64,000 nucleotides of DNA. Source: Sphingomonas_D zeicaulis. GTDB lineage: Bacteria > Pseudomonadota > Alphaproteobacteria > Sphingomonadales > Sphingomonadaceae. Each line of letters starts with the position of its first letter. Positions within the stretch are counted from its first letter, which is position 1. This document shows, piece by piece, positions 54,101 to 62,189 of the stretch. Made by a program: the position numbers and the translations under genes. The DNA lies in NCBI RefSeq assembly GCF_050433225.1, contig NZ_JBNPXQ010000001.1:1798001-1862000 (forward strand), in the 5' to 3' direction. Under the pieces are notes generated by a model that searched no databases, was not told the origin of the DNA, and saw only the letters and a list, made by a program, of their open reading frames with translations.

Positions 54101-55289
54101 CGGCACGCACCGTCTCGAACCCCGTGTTGTCGAACGCCAGCCGCGGCGCGGTGAGCAGATAGTCGAAGCGCGCGGTGGCGAACGGGCCATCGAGGCGCAG
54201 ACGGCCGCGGACGTCGCGGCCGGTCATGTTCGGGAACAGCGCGGAGGGGCGCAGCAACCGAATGTCGATGCGCAGATCGTCATAGGCGCCCGCACCGAGA
54301 TCTACGCGTCCCTCGGTTTCTAGCGCCACCGCCTGTGACCGCAGCGAAAGGCGACCGTCGATGCGTCGCGCGACGAGCGTCGCGTTGCCGTTGACGAGGA
54401 TGCGTGGCGCCGACAGCCGCATCAGCTTGCCCTGGCTGACGCGCGACGGATAGAGGATGCCGGAGAGGCTGTAATCGCCGCCGCGCACACCCAGCGACAG
54501 ATCGACGATGCGCATCGCGGACATGTCCACCTGCGCATGGCCCTGCCACGCCGTCCAACGCCCGTCGCCGTCGATCCGCGCCGCAACCGAGCGGTCGGTG
54601 CCCATGATCTTGCCGAACACCCCACCAGCCTCAGCGACCAGACCCGCCTTGAGGTCGAAGCGATCGCGGTCAGGCTCGGCGTCGAGCACCAGGTTGAGCC
54701 GGTCACCCCGGCCGATGGCGGCGTTGAGGCGGACCATCGCGCGTCCGCTGCGTACATCGGCGACGCCCGCCAGCCGGCCGCTCCGCTCAGGCCCGGCAAG
54801 GCCGGCGGCGATGCGGAGCCGATCGATGCGCAGTTCGCCGATGCGGATGTCGAAGCCTGGCAGGATCGGGCTGGCGCGCCCGGTGCGGCGAAGTTGCGGC
54901 AGCTTGTGCAACGTCGCCTGCGCCATCGTCAGGCTGCGAATCTCCAGCCGGTTCACCAGCCATTTGGTCGGCTGCCAATCCAGCCGCGCCTCGGGGGTGC
55001 TGAACACGACGCCTTTGGGGTCGAGGATCTTCACCTCGCGCAACGTCGCGCGGCGATAGATCGATCCGTCGATCCGGCCGACGCGGAACCGCAATCCGGT
55101 GGGCGTCTCGATGCGGGCGATGCCATCGATGATCAGGCGATGCCCAGGCCCCGTATCGATGAGCCATAGCGAAACGGCGGCGAAGCCGACGAGGATCAGC
55201 AGCAGCCGCCACAGCCAGCCGAACAATCCGCGCCGGCGGCGCCGCGCCGGTGCCGGATCGGCCAGTGGAAGCGCCGCCTCCGCGCTCAA
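51108..55289 (-). CDS. tamB: Translocation and assembly module protein TamB
   Basis: This 1393-residue protein has an N-terminal membrane anchor (about 22-42, LFGWLWRLLLILVGFAAVSLWL). A very long run of repetitive beta-strands follows, the AsmA-like bridge (repeated GRLRLDGPFATARFDY-like units). The C-terminal DUF490/TamB domain ends with DELLSRLLFGTSITNLS and SVNVRVSKDY. TamB spans the periplasm and works with TamA in outer-membrane protein insertion or phospholipid transport. The start overlaps the tamA stop (ATGA), which confirms the pair. Length is within the family's range. Confidence 0.95.
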   Translation of the reverse strand: MSAEAALPLADPAPARRRRRGLFGWLWRLLLILVGFAAVSLWLIDTGPGHRLIIDGIARIETPTGLRFRVGRIDGSIYRRATLREVKILDPKGVVFSTPEARLDWQPTKWLVNRLEIRSLTMAQATLHKLPQLRRTGRASPILPGFDIRIGELRIDRLRIAAGLAGPERSGRLAGVADVRSGRAMVRLNAAIGRGDRLNLVLDAEPDRDRFDLKAGLVAEAGGVFGKIMGTDRSVAARIDGDGRWTAWQGHAQVDMSAMRIVDLSLGVRGGDYSLSGILYPSRVSQGKLMRLSAPRILVNGNATLVARRIDGRLSLRSQAVALETEGRVDLGAGAYDDLRIDIRLLRPSALFPNMTGRDVRGRLRLDGPFATARFDYLLTAPRLAFDNTGFETVRAEGRGRLSPAPIAVPIKLSARRVTGVGDVAGGILANLRVEGLLKLTAKALTGDGLRVRSDKLNGKLSLFVDLVTGRYDVGLAGGLTSYLIPGLGIVDVKTELKVVPGAGGRGTMVVGRGQAWVRRFDNAFLRSLAGGLPYLDTRLERGPDRVLHFKGLKLTSPDLRLTGNGYRRTDGSFFFEGSGDQARYGPVKLTLDGRIERPKLDIFLPKPLDALGLSDVRLLLDPAADGFNYRAAGGSMLGPFTSNGQILLPSGQPATIRVADVTVSGTHGRGDVRSDPGGFTGRIDLSGGGVSGPLLFGVERELQRIEMQLRVADASFAGPPAISIRRGNANVVFLLDPEGISIKGSASARGLRRGGVSLARFAGTADLKGGTGTVTAAFAGSRGRAFDIQTSARITPERIELSGQGSVDRRPIALKRPAVLTAEDGGWRVAEAALAFSGGDATLSGLFGTTRTEVEAKLTRMPMTVLDIGYPGLGLGGYASGSLSYRQADGALPSGRADLTIRGLNRSGLVLSSRPIDVGVAVVLSGGSAGMRAVAASGGRTIGRAQARLAPLPGSGDLLTRLSSAPLLAQLRYDGAADTLWRLTGVESFDLSGPVAVAADVRGTIDNPRIDGSVRTTGARLESPVTGTVVSNIQATGRFNGSQLVLDRFSGVAGQGGSVTGSGAFDFAAANGLGIALDLQANHAVLLNRDDIGATITGPLRIVSDGAGGTVSGTVAIDRGRFRMGRAVATDAVPRLKVTELNRAGEEIERDAPPAPWKLDVHATARNRLMVTGLGLDSEWRADLDIKGEATAPAIGGRADLIEGGYEFSGRRFDLERGSIRFTGSVPADPVLDIVAIADIQGLNASIRVSGTGQKPDIAFTSTPALPEDELLSRLLFGTSITNLSAPEALQLAAAVASLQGGGTGLNPINAVRQAVGLDRLRILPADVTTGQGTSVAAGKYITRRTFVEVITDGQGYSATRVEFQVTRWLSLLSSISTIGRQSVNVRVSKDY

Positions 55290-57283
55290 AACGCCTGCCC
55301 CAGCGAGACATAGACAGCGATGCGCGCATCGCCGGCGCGCGGGTTGAGCGGCGTGCCGACGTCGACCCGGATGGGACCGAAACTGGTGTAATAGCGCGCG
55401 CCGATGCCGGCACCGTAGCGCAGGTCGTTCACCCGCGGCAGTGGTGAGGTATAGATGTTGCCGGCATCGACGAAGGGCACGATGCCGAAATCGCCGATGC
55501 GTACGCGCGCTTCCAGCGAAAATTCGGTGAGGCTGCGGCCGCCGATCGGATCATTGTTGGGATCGACCGGGCCGATATCCTGATAGCCATAGCCGCGCAC
55601 CGATCCACCGCCGCCGGCATAGAAGCGCCGCGACGGCGCGATCCGATCCCGCCCTGCGCCCAGGATCGTGCCCAGCCGAACGCGCCCGGCCACCACCACC
55701 CGCTCACTGACCGGCTGATAGGCACTGGCATCGATCTGCGCACGCGCATAGCCGAACGCGCCCGACTGCAGCGACAATTCGGGCGAGAGCCGGCCAGACA
55801 GACGGAAACCGCGCTGAGGGTTCAGCAGATCGTCAGTGCCGTCATAGGCCAACATGCCCGGCAGCGCGCCGATCAGGAAGGTGCGCCGGCGGGGCGTCGC
55901 CTCCAGCCCCACCGTGTCGCGCTCGTCGGACGCGAGCAGTTCGACGCCGGCCGACCACGTCCAGGTCTTCTGCCAGATGATGTTGGTCTGTCGCTCGATG
56001 CCCGCCCCGACGCTGAAGGTGCGCGCGTCATAGGCATCGCGGTTGATGTTGGCGAGGCTGGCTTGCGCGGTCAGCACCTGATCGCGCGCGCGGAAATTGC
56101 TACGCCGAAGGCTGGTGCCGATCAATTGTTCCTGCGTACCGGCGACGCCGCGGAAGGTGACGGCGCCTTCTGGGCGGATCAAATTCCTGTGTTGCCAACT
56201 CACTTCGGTGCGAATGCCCTGGCCCGTGCCATAACCCGCCTCGGCAGCGATCGTGCGGCGCGGCGCGGGTTCGACCGCGACGGCGATGTCAACCTTGTCC
56301 TCGCCGGCAGGCACCGCCTCGATCTTTACGGAGGAAACCAGCCCAGTCGCGATTAGCGCGCGACGGAGATCCTCGATCATCCGCGCATCATAGGGCTGGC
56401 CAGTCTCGAACCGAGCGATCCTCATCACATGGCGCGGCCCGAAGATGCGGCGGTCGGCCATGCGGATCGTACCGAAGCGCTTGGCCTCGCCAGGTTCGAC
56501 ATCAACCTTGAGCCGCGCGGTACGCGTCTCGTGGTCGACGACGAGTTCGGGTTCCGCGACCTTGGCAAAGGGAAAGCCCTCCGCGCCAATGCGCGCGCGC
56601 AACTCATCCTCGCCCTTCACGATATCGTCGGCATCCGCCGGCGCGCCCGGCGTAACACCGAACACGCCACGCAACGCGGCACTCTTGTCGCCGGCCGCAT
56701 CAAGGCCGGGCAGTTCGACCGCCTCCAGCCTGTAGACATCACCCGGCCGGATATCGAGCGTGACGGTGATATGCTGGCGAGCGGGGTCGGCCGCAACCAC
56801 GGGCTCGACGCTCGCGCTGTAATAGCCCTCCGCGCGTAGCAACTGCGCCATCAATTCGGCATCCTCGCGCGCGCGACGATCGATCTGCGCGACATTCGCC
56901 GGCTTGCTTTCCCCCGCCTTCAACGTCGAAAGAGCATCGAAGCGCTGGCGCAACTGCGCGGCATCCTCGGTTGAGAGATCGTCCAGACCTTCTACCGACA
57001 GGCTGTAACGTTGCTCGGCCGCGATCTCCGTCGCCTGCTGTGCGCTGTCGGGCACAGGCGTTCCCGGCGCCAGCCCATCGGCGCGCGAGAGGTCGGGCCA
57101 ATCCACGCCAATATCGGGCATCTCGTCGAGCGGCGACGAGGGATCGAGCGTGCCGGTTCCCGCCTGCGCCGGGTCGGCAGCCGGCGTCTGCACCTGCGCG
57201 CGCGCCGTCGACGCGAGCGAAGCCGCCAAAATCAGAAAGGCCGCCGCGGCAGATCCCTTGCCTGCGGATGGGACGCGACACAT
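55286..57283 (-). CDS. tamA: Autotransporter assembly factor TamA (BamA/Omp85 family)
   Basis: This 665-residue protein has a signal peptide (ending TARAQ), a low-complexity stretch, POTRA domains at about 90-310 (YSASVEPVVAADPARQ, RFETGQPYDARMIEDLRRAL) and a C-terminal 16-strand Omp85 barrel (GGGGSVRGYGYQDIGP, PIRVDVGTPLN). The final residue is Phe (SLGQAF), as in outer-membrane barrels. With TamB it forms the TAM complex. It leads a two-gene operon. No divergence from the family is visible. Confidence 0.94.
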   Translation of the reverse strand: MCRVPSAGKGSAAAAFLILAASLASTARAQVQTPAADPAQAGTGTLDPSSPLDEMPDIGVDWPDLSRADGLAPGTPVPDSAQQATEIAAEQRYSLSVEGLDDLSTEDAAQLRQRFDALSTLKAGESKPANVAQIDRRAREDAELMAQLLRAEGYYSASVEPVVAADPARQHITVTLDIRPGDVYRLEAVELPGLDAAGDKSAALRGVFGVTPGAPADADDIVKGEDELRARIGAEGFPFAKVAEPELVVDHETRTARLKVDVEPGEAKRFGTIRMADRRIFGPRHVMRIARFETGQPYDARMIEDLRRALIATGLVSSVKIEAVPAGEDKVDIAVAVEPAPRRTIAAEAGYGTGQGIRTEVSWQHRNLIRPEGAVTFRGVAGTQEQLIGTSLRRSNFRARDQVLTAQASLANINRDAYDARTFSVGAGIERQTNIIWQKTWTWSAGVELLASDERDTVGLEATPRRRTFLIGALPGMLAYDGTDDLLNPQRGFRLSGRLSPELSLQSGAFGYARAQIDASAYQPVSERVVVAGRVRLGTILGAGRDRIAPSRRFYAGGGGSVRGYGYQDIGPVDPNNDPIGGRSLTEFSLEARVRIGDFGIVPFVDAGNIYTSPLPRVNDLRYGAGIGARYYTSFGPIRVDVGTPLNPRAGDARIAVYVSLGQAF

Positions 57284-57427
57284 TTTCGTCGCTTAGCCGC
57301 TCACCGCGAGCACCGCCAGCGGCCTTCGCACTTGCCGATCAGCAAGATGGCGATCGTCGGCAGGCCGTGCCGCCGCCGCGATCGAAAAGCCGTTCGCTTG
57401 GCGCGGAGCATGGTCTATGCGGCGGTG

Positions 57428-57607
57428 ATGACGAGTTCCAAGACTCCCGAACCGCGCGGCGCCGGCGCCGCGATCGCGCTTCTTTCGATCTCCGGTGCCG
57501 TCGTGGGCGCGATAGTGGGCCAGCCCTCGGCAGGCTTGATCGCCGGCATCGCGCTTGGCGTCCTTGTCGCGGTCGGGCTGTGGCTGGGCGACCGGCGACG
57601 GCGCTGA
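57428..57607 (+). CDS. Small two-span membrane protein, unknown
   Basis: This short frame of 59 residues (ATG 57428; ATG 57410 is also possible) encodes two hydrophobic segments, AIALLSISGAVVGAIVG and LIAGIALGVLVAVGLWLG, ending DRRRR. Gly and Ala spacing is glycine-zipper-like. The basic C-terminus would stay in the cytoplasm. I do not recognise a family and the ribosome-binding site is weak. It lies between tamA and the prolyl-tRNA synthetase gene, convergent to the latter. Confidence 0.5.
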   Translation: MTSSKTPEPRGAGAAIALLSISGAVVGAIVGQPSAGLIAGIALGVLVAVGLWLGDRRRR

Positions 57608-57644
57608 CCCAGGCGGGTCAGCGCGCCGCAGGCCTTGCCCCGCA

Positions 57645-59174
57645 TCAATAAGCGCGGCCGATCAGCACGCGTTCCACAGCCGGCTCACCCGTGAACAGGC
57701 AATTGCCCTCCGCCGGCGCGGCGTCGGACGGCGCGTTGCGGATGGTCAGCTTCAGCCCCTTGAGCGTTTCGACCACCTTGTCGAGCGCGGCGCCGGTCGG
57801 GCGCGACCAGTTGATCGAGACCCAGCCCGGGAACTTGCCACCCTTCTCGTAGAAGCTGGTCAGCTGTTCGACGGTGGCCACGTCATAATGGATGTTGGCG
57901 TCACGCCGTGCGGTCGCTTCCGCCAGCATGCCGGCCTGGATTTCTTCCAACAGCGCTGCCGCGCCCGCGACGAAATCGCCCCGCGGCGTCGCCGCCGAAG
58001 CAAGCTTGCCATTGTCGCCATAGAGCCGGTCACGACGCACCACCGAAACCACGCCGTTGGCGATGTCGCGCGGGCCGACCTCGACGATCAGCGGCGGGCC
58101 CTTCTTCACCCATGCCCAGCGCTTGTTCGAGGCCTTGATGTCCTTGGCGTCGACCTGCACGCGCAGCGCCTCCCCGAACGCGCTGGTCTGGCGCAGTTCG
58201 GCGGCGAGCGCGCGGCAATGCGCGAGGACGGTCTCGTCCTCCTCGGTGTCCCGCAGCATCGGGATGATCACCACCTGCTGCGGCGCGATCACCGGCGGCA
58301 GGCGCAGCCCGTCATCATCGCCATGCGTCATGATGACGCCGCCGATCATGCGGGTGGAGACACCCCAGCTCGTCGTCCACGCATAGGCGATCTCGCCCTC
58401 GCGATCCTGGAAGCGGATGTTCTGCGCGTGCGCGAAATTCTGGCCGAGGAAGTGCGAGGTGCCGGCCTGCAGCGCCTTGCCATCCTGCATCATCGCCTCG
58501 ATCGAATAGGTCGCGTCGGCGCCGGGGAAACGCTCATTCTCCGGCTTCTCGCCGGCGATCACCGGCAGCGCCAGCCCGTCGACCGCGAAGCGGCGATAGA
58601 CTTCGAGCATCCGCAGCGTCTCTTCCACCGCCTCATCCCGCGTCGCGTGCGCGGTGTGGCCTTCCTGCCAGAGGAATTCTGTGGTGCGCAGGAACATGCG
58701 CGTCCGCATCTCCCAGCGGACGACGTTCGCCCACTGGTTGATCAGCAGCGGCAGATCGCGCCACGACTGCGTCCAGCGCGAAAAGGCGGTGCCGATCACC
58801 GTTTCGGAGGTGGGGCGCACGACCAGCGGTTCTTCGAGCTTCGCCTCGGGATCTGGGACAAGCGTGCCGTCCGCGGCCTTCAGGCGATGATGGGTGACAA
58901 CCGCCATCTCCTTGGCAAAGCCTTCGACATGCTCGGCCTCCTTGGCAAAATAGCTCAAGGGGATGAACAGCGGGAAATAGCAGTTCTCGTGCCCGGTTTC
59001 CTTGATCGCCTTGTCGAGCAGCGCCTGCATGCGTTCCCACACGCCATAGCCCCACGGCCGAATGACCATGCAGCCGCGCACCCCCGATTCCTCGGCCATG
59101 TCGGCTTCCGAGACGACGGCCTGATACCAGGCGGCGAAATCCTGCTCACGGGTAACGGAAAGGGCGTGCTTCAT
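57645..59174 (-). CDS. proS: Prolyl-tRNA synthetase, short archaeal/eukaryal-like type
   Basis: This 509-residue enzyme charges tRNA-Pro. It has class II synthetase motifs (GVRGCMVIRPWGYGVWE, motif 2 RTRMFLRTTEFLWQEGHTAH, the VRPTSE signature and motif 3). A C-terminal anticodon domain (PPVIAPQQVVIIPM) follows, and then a C-terminal extension with Cys near the end. It has no INS editing insert between motifs 2 and 3. This is the ProRS type 3, common in Archaea and eukaryotes and found in some bacteria. ATG 59174 was preferred to 59207, with GAAGAAG upstream. It appears to be a single gene. Confidence 0.9.
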   Translation of the reverse strand: MKHALSVTREQDFAAWYQAVVSEADMAEESGVRGCMVIRPWGYGVWERMQALLDKAIKETGHENCYFPLFIPLSYFAKEAEHVEGFAKEMAVVTHHRLKAADGTLVPDPEAKLEEPLVVRPTSETVIGTAFSRWTQSWRDLPLLINQWANVVRWEMRTRMFLRTTEFLWQEGHTAHATRDEAVEETLRMLEVYRRFAVDGLALPVIAGEKPENERFPGADATYSIEAMMQDGKALQAGTSHFLGQNFAHAQNIRFQDREGEIAYAWTTSWGVSTRMIGGVIMTHGDDDGLRLPPVIAPQQVVIIPMLRDTEEDETVLAHCRALAAELRQTSAFGEALRVQVDAKDIKASNKRWAWVKKGPPLIVEVGPRDIANGVVSVVRRDRLYGDNGKLASAATPRGDFVAGAAALLEEIQAGMLAEATARRDANIHYDVATVEQLTSFYEKGGKFPGWVSINWSRPTGAALDKVVETLKGLKLTIRNAPSDAAPAEGNCLFTGEPAVERVLIGRAY

Positions 59175-59225
59175 GATCTTCTTCAATGGCTCGTTGAGCC
59201 GCCGCACATGCCCTGATGGGCACCA

Positions 59226-59340
59226 AACCGCAACGCCCTTGCTCCCTTCCGGTTGCGGGAGGGGGCCGGGGGAGGGCCTGCCGGGAGATGAGGAGCGGGC
59301 GGACAGGCCCTCCCCTCATCTCCCGCAAGCGGGAGGGGAA
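59226..59340. repeat. Interlocked GC-rich inverted repeats
   Basis: Two 11-bp inverted repeats cross each other. GGGAGGGCCTG (59270-59280) pairs with 59304-59314, and GGGAGATGAGG (59283-59293) pairs with 59314-59324. A smaller hairpin (CTCCCGCAAGCGGGAG) lies at 59320-59335. In RNA this would be a pseudoknot or two alternative structures. It sits between mmsB and proS, both leftward. It has the look of an intergenic repeat composed of inverted copies. Confidence 0.6.
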
Positions 59341-60237
59341 TTACGCTTCCGGCACGCCATCGCCGTTGAGCAGCCGGATGATCGACGAAAAGTCGAACCC
59401 GCCGCCGCCGGCGTTCTGCAGCGCCTGGTAGAGCGCCAGCGCGTTCGCGCCCATCGGTACGCTAGCGCCGACGCCGCTTGCCGCCTCGATCGCCAGCTTG
59501 AGATCCTTCAGCATCAGCCCGGCAGCGAAGCCCCCCTGATAGCCGTTGTCCGCAGGCGTCTGCGGTCCGACCCCGGGCACCGGGCAGTAGCTGGTCATCG
59601 ACCAACTCTGGCCGGACGCCTTCGACGAGATGTCGTAGAAGGTCTGGAGATCGAGCCCGAGCTTGTCGGCAAGCAGGAAGGCCTCGCAGGTCGCAACCAT
59701 CGTTGCGCCGAGCAACATGTTGTTGGCGATCTTGGCAGCCTGCCCAGCGCCATTGCCGCCGGCGCGGATCACCGCCTTTCCCATGTTCGCAAGGATCGGC
59801 TCGGCCCGGCCGTACGCCTCGTCCGTACCGCCGACCATGAAGGTCAGGCTGCCGGCATTGGCAGCGGCGATGCCGCCGGAGACCGGCGCATCAACCGCGA
59901 CCAGTCCGACGCTGCCCGCCGCATCCGCCACGCGCCGCGCCGTTGCGACATCGATGGTCGAACAATCGATCAGCAAGGTGCCGACGGTCGCAACGCCGAA
60001 CAGCGCATCGGTGTAAACCTGTTCGACATGCTTGCCCGCCGGCAGCATCGTGACAATCACTTCGGCGCCTTCGGCCACCGCGGCGGCGGAACTGGCGACG
60101 GCGCATCCCGCCTCAGCCGCGCGAGCCAGCGCCGCTTCCGAAAGATCGAACGCGCGAACGTCATGCCCCGCCCGCGCGAGGTTGGCCGCCATGCCGCCGC
60201 CCATATTGCCGAGCCCGATGAAACCGATGCGTGGCAT
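59341..60237 (-). CDS. mmsB: 3-hydroxyisobutyrate dehydrogenase
   Basis: The enzyme oxidises 3-hydroxyisobutyrate to methylmalonate semialdehyde with NAD in valine breakdown. The 298-residue protein has the Rossmann motif GFIGLGNMGGGMAANL, the substrate loop DAPVSGGIAAA and the catalytic lysine in GNGAGQAAKIANN (Lys169). It is the last gene of the valine operon here. The gap of 50 bases to the enoyl-CoA hydratase is small. mmsA, which would handle the product, is not in the window. Confidence 0.94.
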   Translation of the reverse strand: MPRIGFIGLGNMGGGMAANLARAGHDVRAFDLSEAALARAAEAGCAVASSAAAVAEGAEVIVTMLPAGKHVEQVYTDALFGVATVGTLLIDCSTIDVATARRVADAAGSVGLVAVDAPVSGGIAAANAGSLTFMVGGTDEAYGRAEPILANMGKAVIRAGGNGAGQAAKIANNMLLGATMVATCEAFLLADKLGLDLQTFYDISSKASGQSWSMTSYCPVPGVGPQTPADNGYQGGFAAGLMLKDLKLAIEAASGVGASVPMGANALALYQALQNAGGGGFDFSSIIRLLNGDGVPEA

Positions 60238-60287
60238 ATCCTCTCCCTTTTTCTTGCGCGCTCTCCTTCAGGGAAGAACGTCGATCC

Positions 60288-61061
60288 TTACTGCCCCGTC
60301 CAGTTCCCCGGCCGCTTTTCGACGAACGCCGCCATGCCTTCCGCCTTGTCATCGGTCGCGCACAGGCCGTGGAACAGCCGGCGCTCGAACAGGATGCCAG
60401 TGGCAAGCCCGGTTTCGAACGCGGTGTTGACCATTTCCTTGTTGGCGATGGCGGCCAGCGGCGGCATGCCCGCAATCGCTTCGGCGGCCTTCAGCGCCTC
60501 AGCAAGCAGATCCGCCGCCGGCACGACCCGACTGACCAGGCTGGCACGTTCCGCCTCGGCCGCGTCCATCATCCGCCCGGTAAGGCACATGTCCATCGCC
60601 TTGGCCTTGCCGACCGCGCGGGTCAGACGCTGCGATCCGCCCATGCCGGGCGCCACGCCCAGCTTGATCTCGGGTTGGCCGAACTTCGCGGTGTCGGCGG
60701 CGATGATGAAATCGGCCATCATCGCCACTTCGCAGCCGCCGCCCAGCGCATAGCCAGAAACCGCGGCGATCCAAGGCTTGCGCGTCGCCGTCACCCTCTC
60801 GAACCCAGCGAAGAAATTCTCGCCGAACATCTGCGCGAAGCCCTTTGCCTGCATCTCCTTGATGTCGGCGCCCGCCGCGAACGCCTTCTCGCTGCCGGTA
60901 AGCACCAGGCAGCGCTGCGCCGGATCGGCATCATAGGCGGCGAACGCGGCGATCAGGTCGGCCAGAACCTGCGAATTGAGCGCGTTCAGCGCCTGCGGCC
61001 GGTTCAGCGTCACCAGCGTAACCGCCCCGCGGGTTTCAACCAGCAAAGTCTCGTAGCTCAT
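60288..61061 (-). CDS. Enoyl-CoA hydratase
   Basis: This 257-residue crotonase-fold enzyme has the oxyanion-hole pair KAFAAGADIKEM and GYALGGGCEVAMMADF, with the second catalytic Glu in the GQPEIKLGVAPGMGGSQRL segment. This is the classical bacterial EchA. In this operon its likely substrate is methacrylyl-CoA, giving 3-hydroxyisobutyryl-CoA for the next step; other enoyl-CoAs may also be used. It lies between the hydrolase and mmsB genes. Confidence 0.9.
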   Translation of the reverse strand: MSYETLLVETRGAVTLVTLNRPQALNALNSQVLADLIAAFAAYDADPAQRCLVLTGSEKAFAAGADIKEMQAKGFAQMFGENFFAGFERVTATRKPWIAAVSGYALGGGCEVAMMADFIIAADTAKFGQPEIKLGVAPGMGGSQRLTRAVGKAKAMDMCLTGRMMDAAEAERASLVSRVVPAADLLAEALKAAEAIAGMPPLAAIANKEMVNTAFETGLATGILFERRLFHGLCATDDKAEGMAAFVEKRPGNWTGQ

Positions 61062-61110
61062 CTAACGCGCTGCTCCTTCATGCTCGTATCGTTGCATTAT
61101 CTTCCGCTGG

Positions 61111-62163
61111 TCAGACCGCCCGCGCCGGCTGCCACGCCTCATCCTCGGGCAGCGGCGCAAAGATCGTGTCGATCAGATGATCGGTCACGTCCTCGGGCGT
61201 CGCCGGATTCCATTTCGGTGCATGATCCTTGTCGACGATCACCGCGCGGACGCCTTCGATGAAGTCATGGCGCTGCACGACATGGCAGGCGACTGTATAT
61301 TCCTGCCGCATCTCGTCCGTGAAATCCTGGAACAGCGCGCCATCCGCGAGCAGCCGCAACGACACCTTCATCGTCTGCGGTGACTTGCTGTCGAGCGTCG
61401 CGCGTTGCGCCGCCGCCCAGTCGCCGCCATCGGCCTCAAGCGCGGCATAGACATCCTCCAGCACGTCCGACGCGAACAGCCGGGCGATGTCCGCGCGCTG
61501 GCCCTCGATCGCGGCCGGCGGCGGCGCGACCGCGAAGGATTCGAGGATTTCCTCGATGGCGCGGGGATTGGCCGCGATCCGCGTCTTCGCCTCTTCGAGC
61601 ACGGCCGCCGGCAGATAGTGGCTCGCTAGCCCCAGCGCGAGGCAATCCGCGCCGTCGATGCGCGCCCCGGTCAGCGCCAGATACTGCCCAACCCGCCCGG
61701 GCAGGCGCGACAGATACCAGCCGGCGCCGACATCGGGGAACAGGCCGATCCCGGTCTCGGGCATGGCGAAGCGCGTATTCTCGGTCGCGATGCGATATTT
61801 GCAGGGCAAGGAGATGCCAACGCCGCCGCCCATGGTGATGCCGTCCATGAACGCCACGGTCGGCTTGGCAAAAGTGAACAGCCGATGGTTCATCTGATAT
61901 TCGAGATAGAAGAAGCGCCGCGCTGCTACCCCGTCCCCTGCCCCGCTCTCCGCGATCAGGCGGATATCACCGCCCGCGCAGAAACCGCGCCCCTCGGCAT
62001 GATCGAGCATCACCAGCTCGACGGCGCCGTCCCCGCGCCAGCCCTCCAGCGTGTGCAATATGCCCTCGGCCATGCCGGCGGTCAGCGCATGGATCGCCCT
62101 GGGGCGGTTGAGGCGGATGCGCCCGGCGGCGCCCTCGGTGCGAATGATCAGGTCTTCGGTCAC
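61111..62163 (-). CDS. 3-hydroxyisobutyryl-CoA hydrolase
   Basis: This crotonase-fold hydrolase releases 3-hydroxyisobutyrate from its CoA ester. The 350-residue protein carries GRGFCAGGDIRL, KPTVAFMDGITMGGGVG and MPETGIGLFPDVGAGWYLS, the marks of HIBCH rather than of a hydratase (family catalytic Glu in the MPETGIG stretch). I choose GTG 62163, since AGGAGG lies four bases upstream. A second GTG at 62193 overlaps the acyl-CoA dehydrogenase stop (GTGA) but has no ribosome-binding site. It is in the valine operon. Confidence 0.92.
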   Translation of the reverse strand: MTEDLIIRTEGAAGRIRLNRPRAIHALTAGMAEGILHTLEGWRGDGAVELVMLDHAEGRGFCAGGDIRLIAESGAGDGVAARRFFYLEYQMNHRLFTFAKPTVAFMDGITMGGGVGISLPCKYRIATENTRFAMPETGIGLFPDVGAGWYLSRLPGRVGQYLALTGARIDGADCLALGLASHYLPAAVLEEAKTRIAANPRAIEEILESFAVAPPPAAIEGQRADIARLFASDVLEDVYAALEADGGDWAAAQRATLDSKSPQTMKVSLRLLADGALFQDFTDEMRQEYTVACHVVQRHDFIEGVRAVIVDKDHAPKWNPATPEDVTDHLIDTIFAPLPEDEAWQPARAV

Positions 62164-62189
62164 ATATCCTCCTGGCGGGATCGGCTCGC

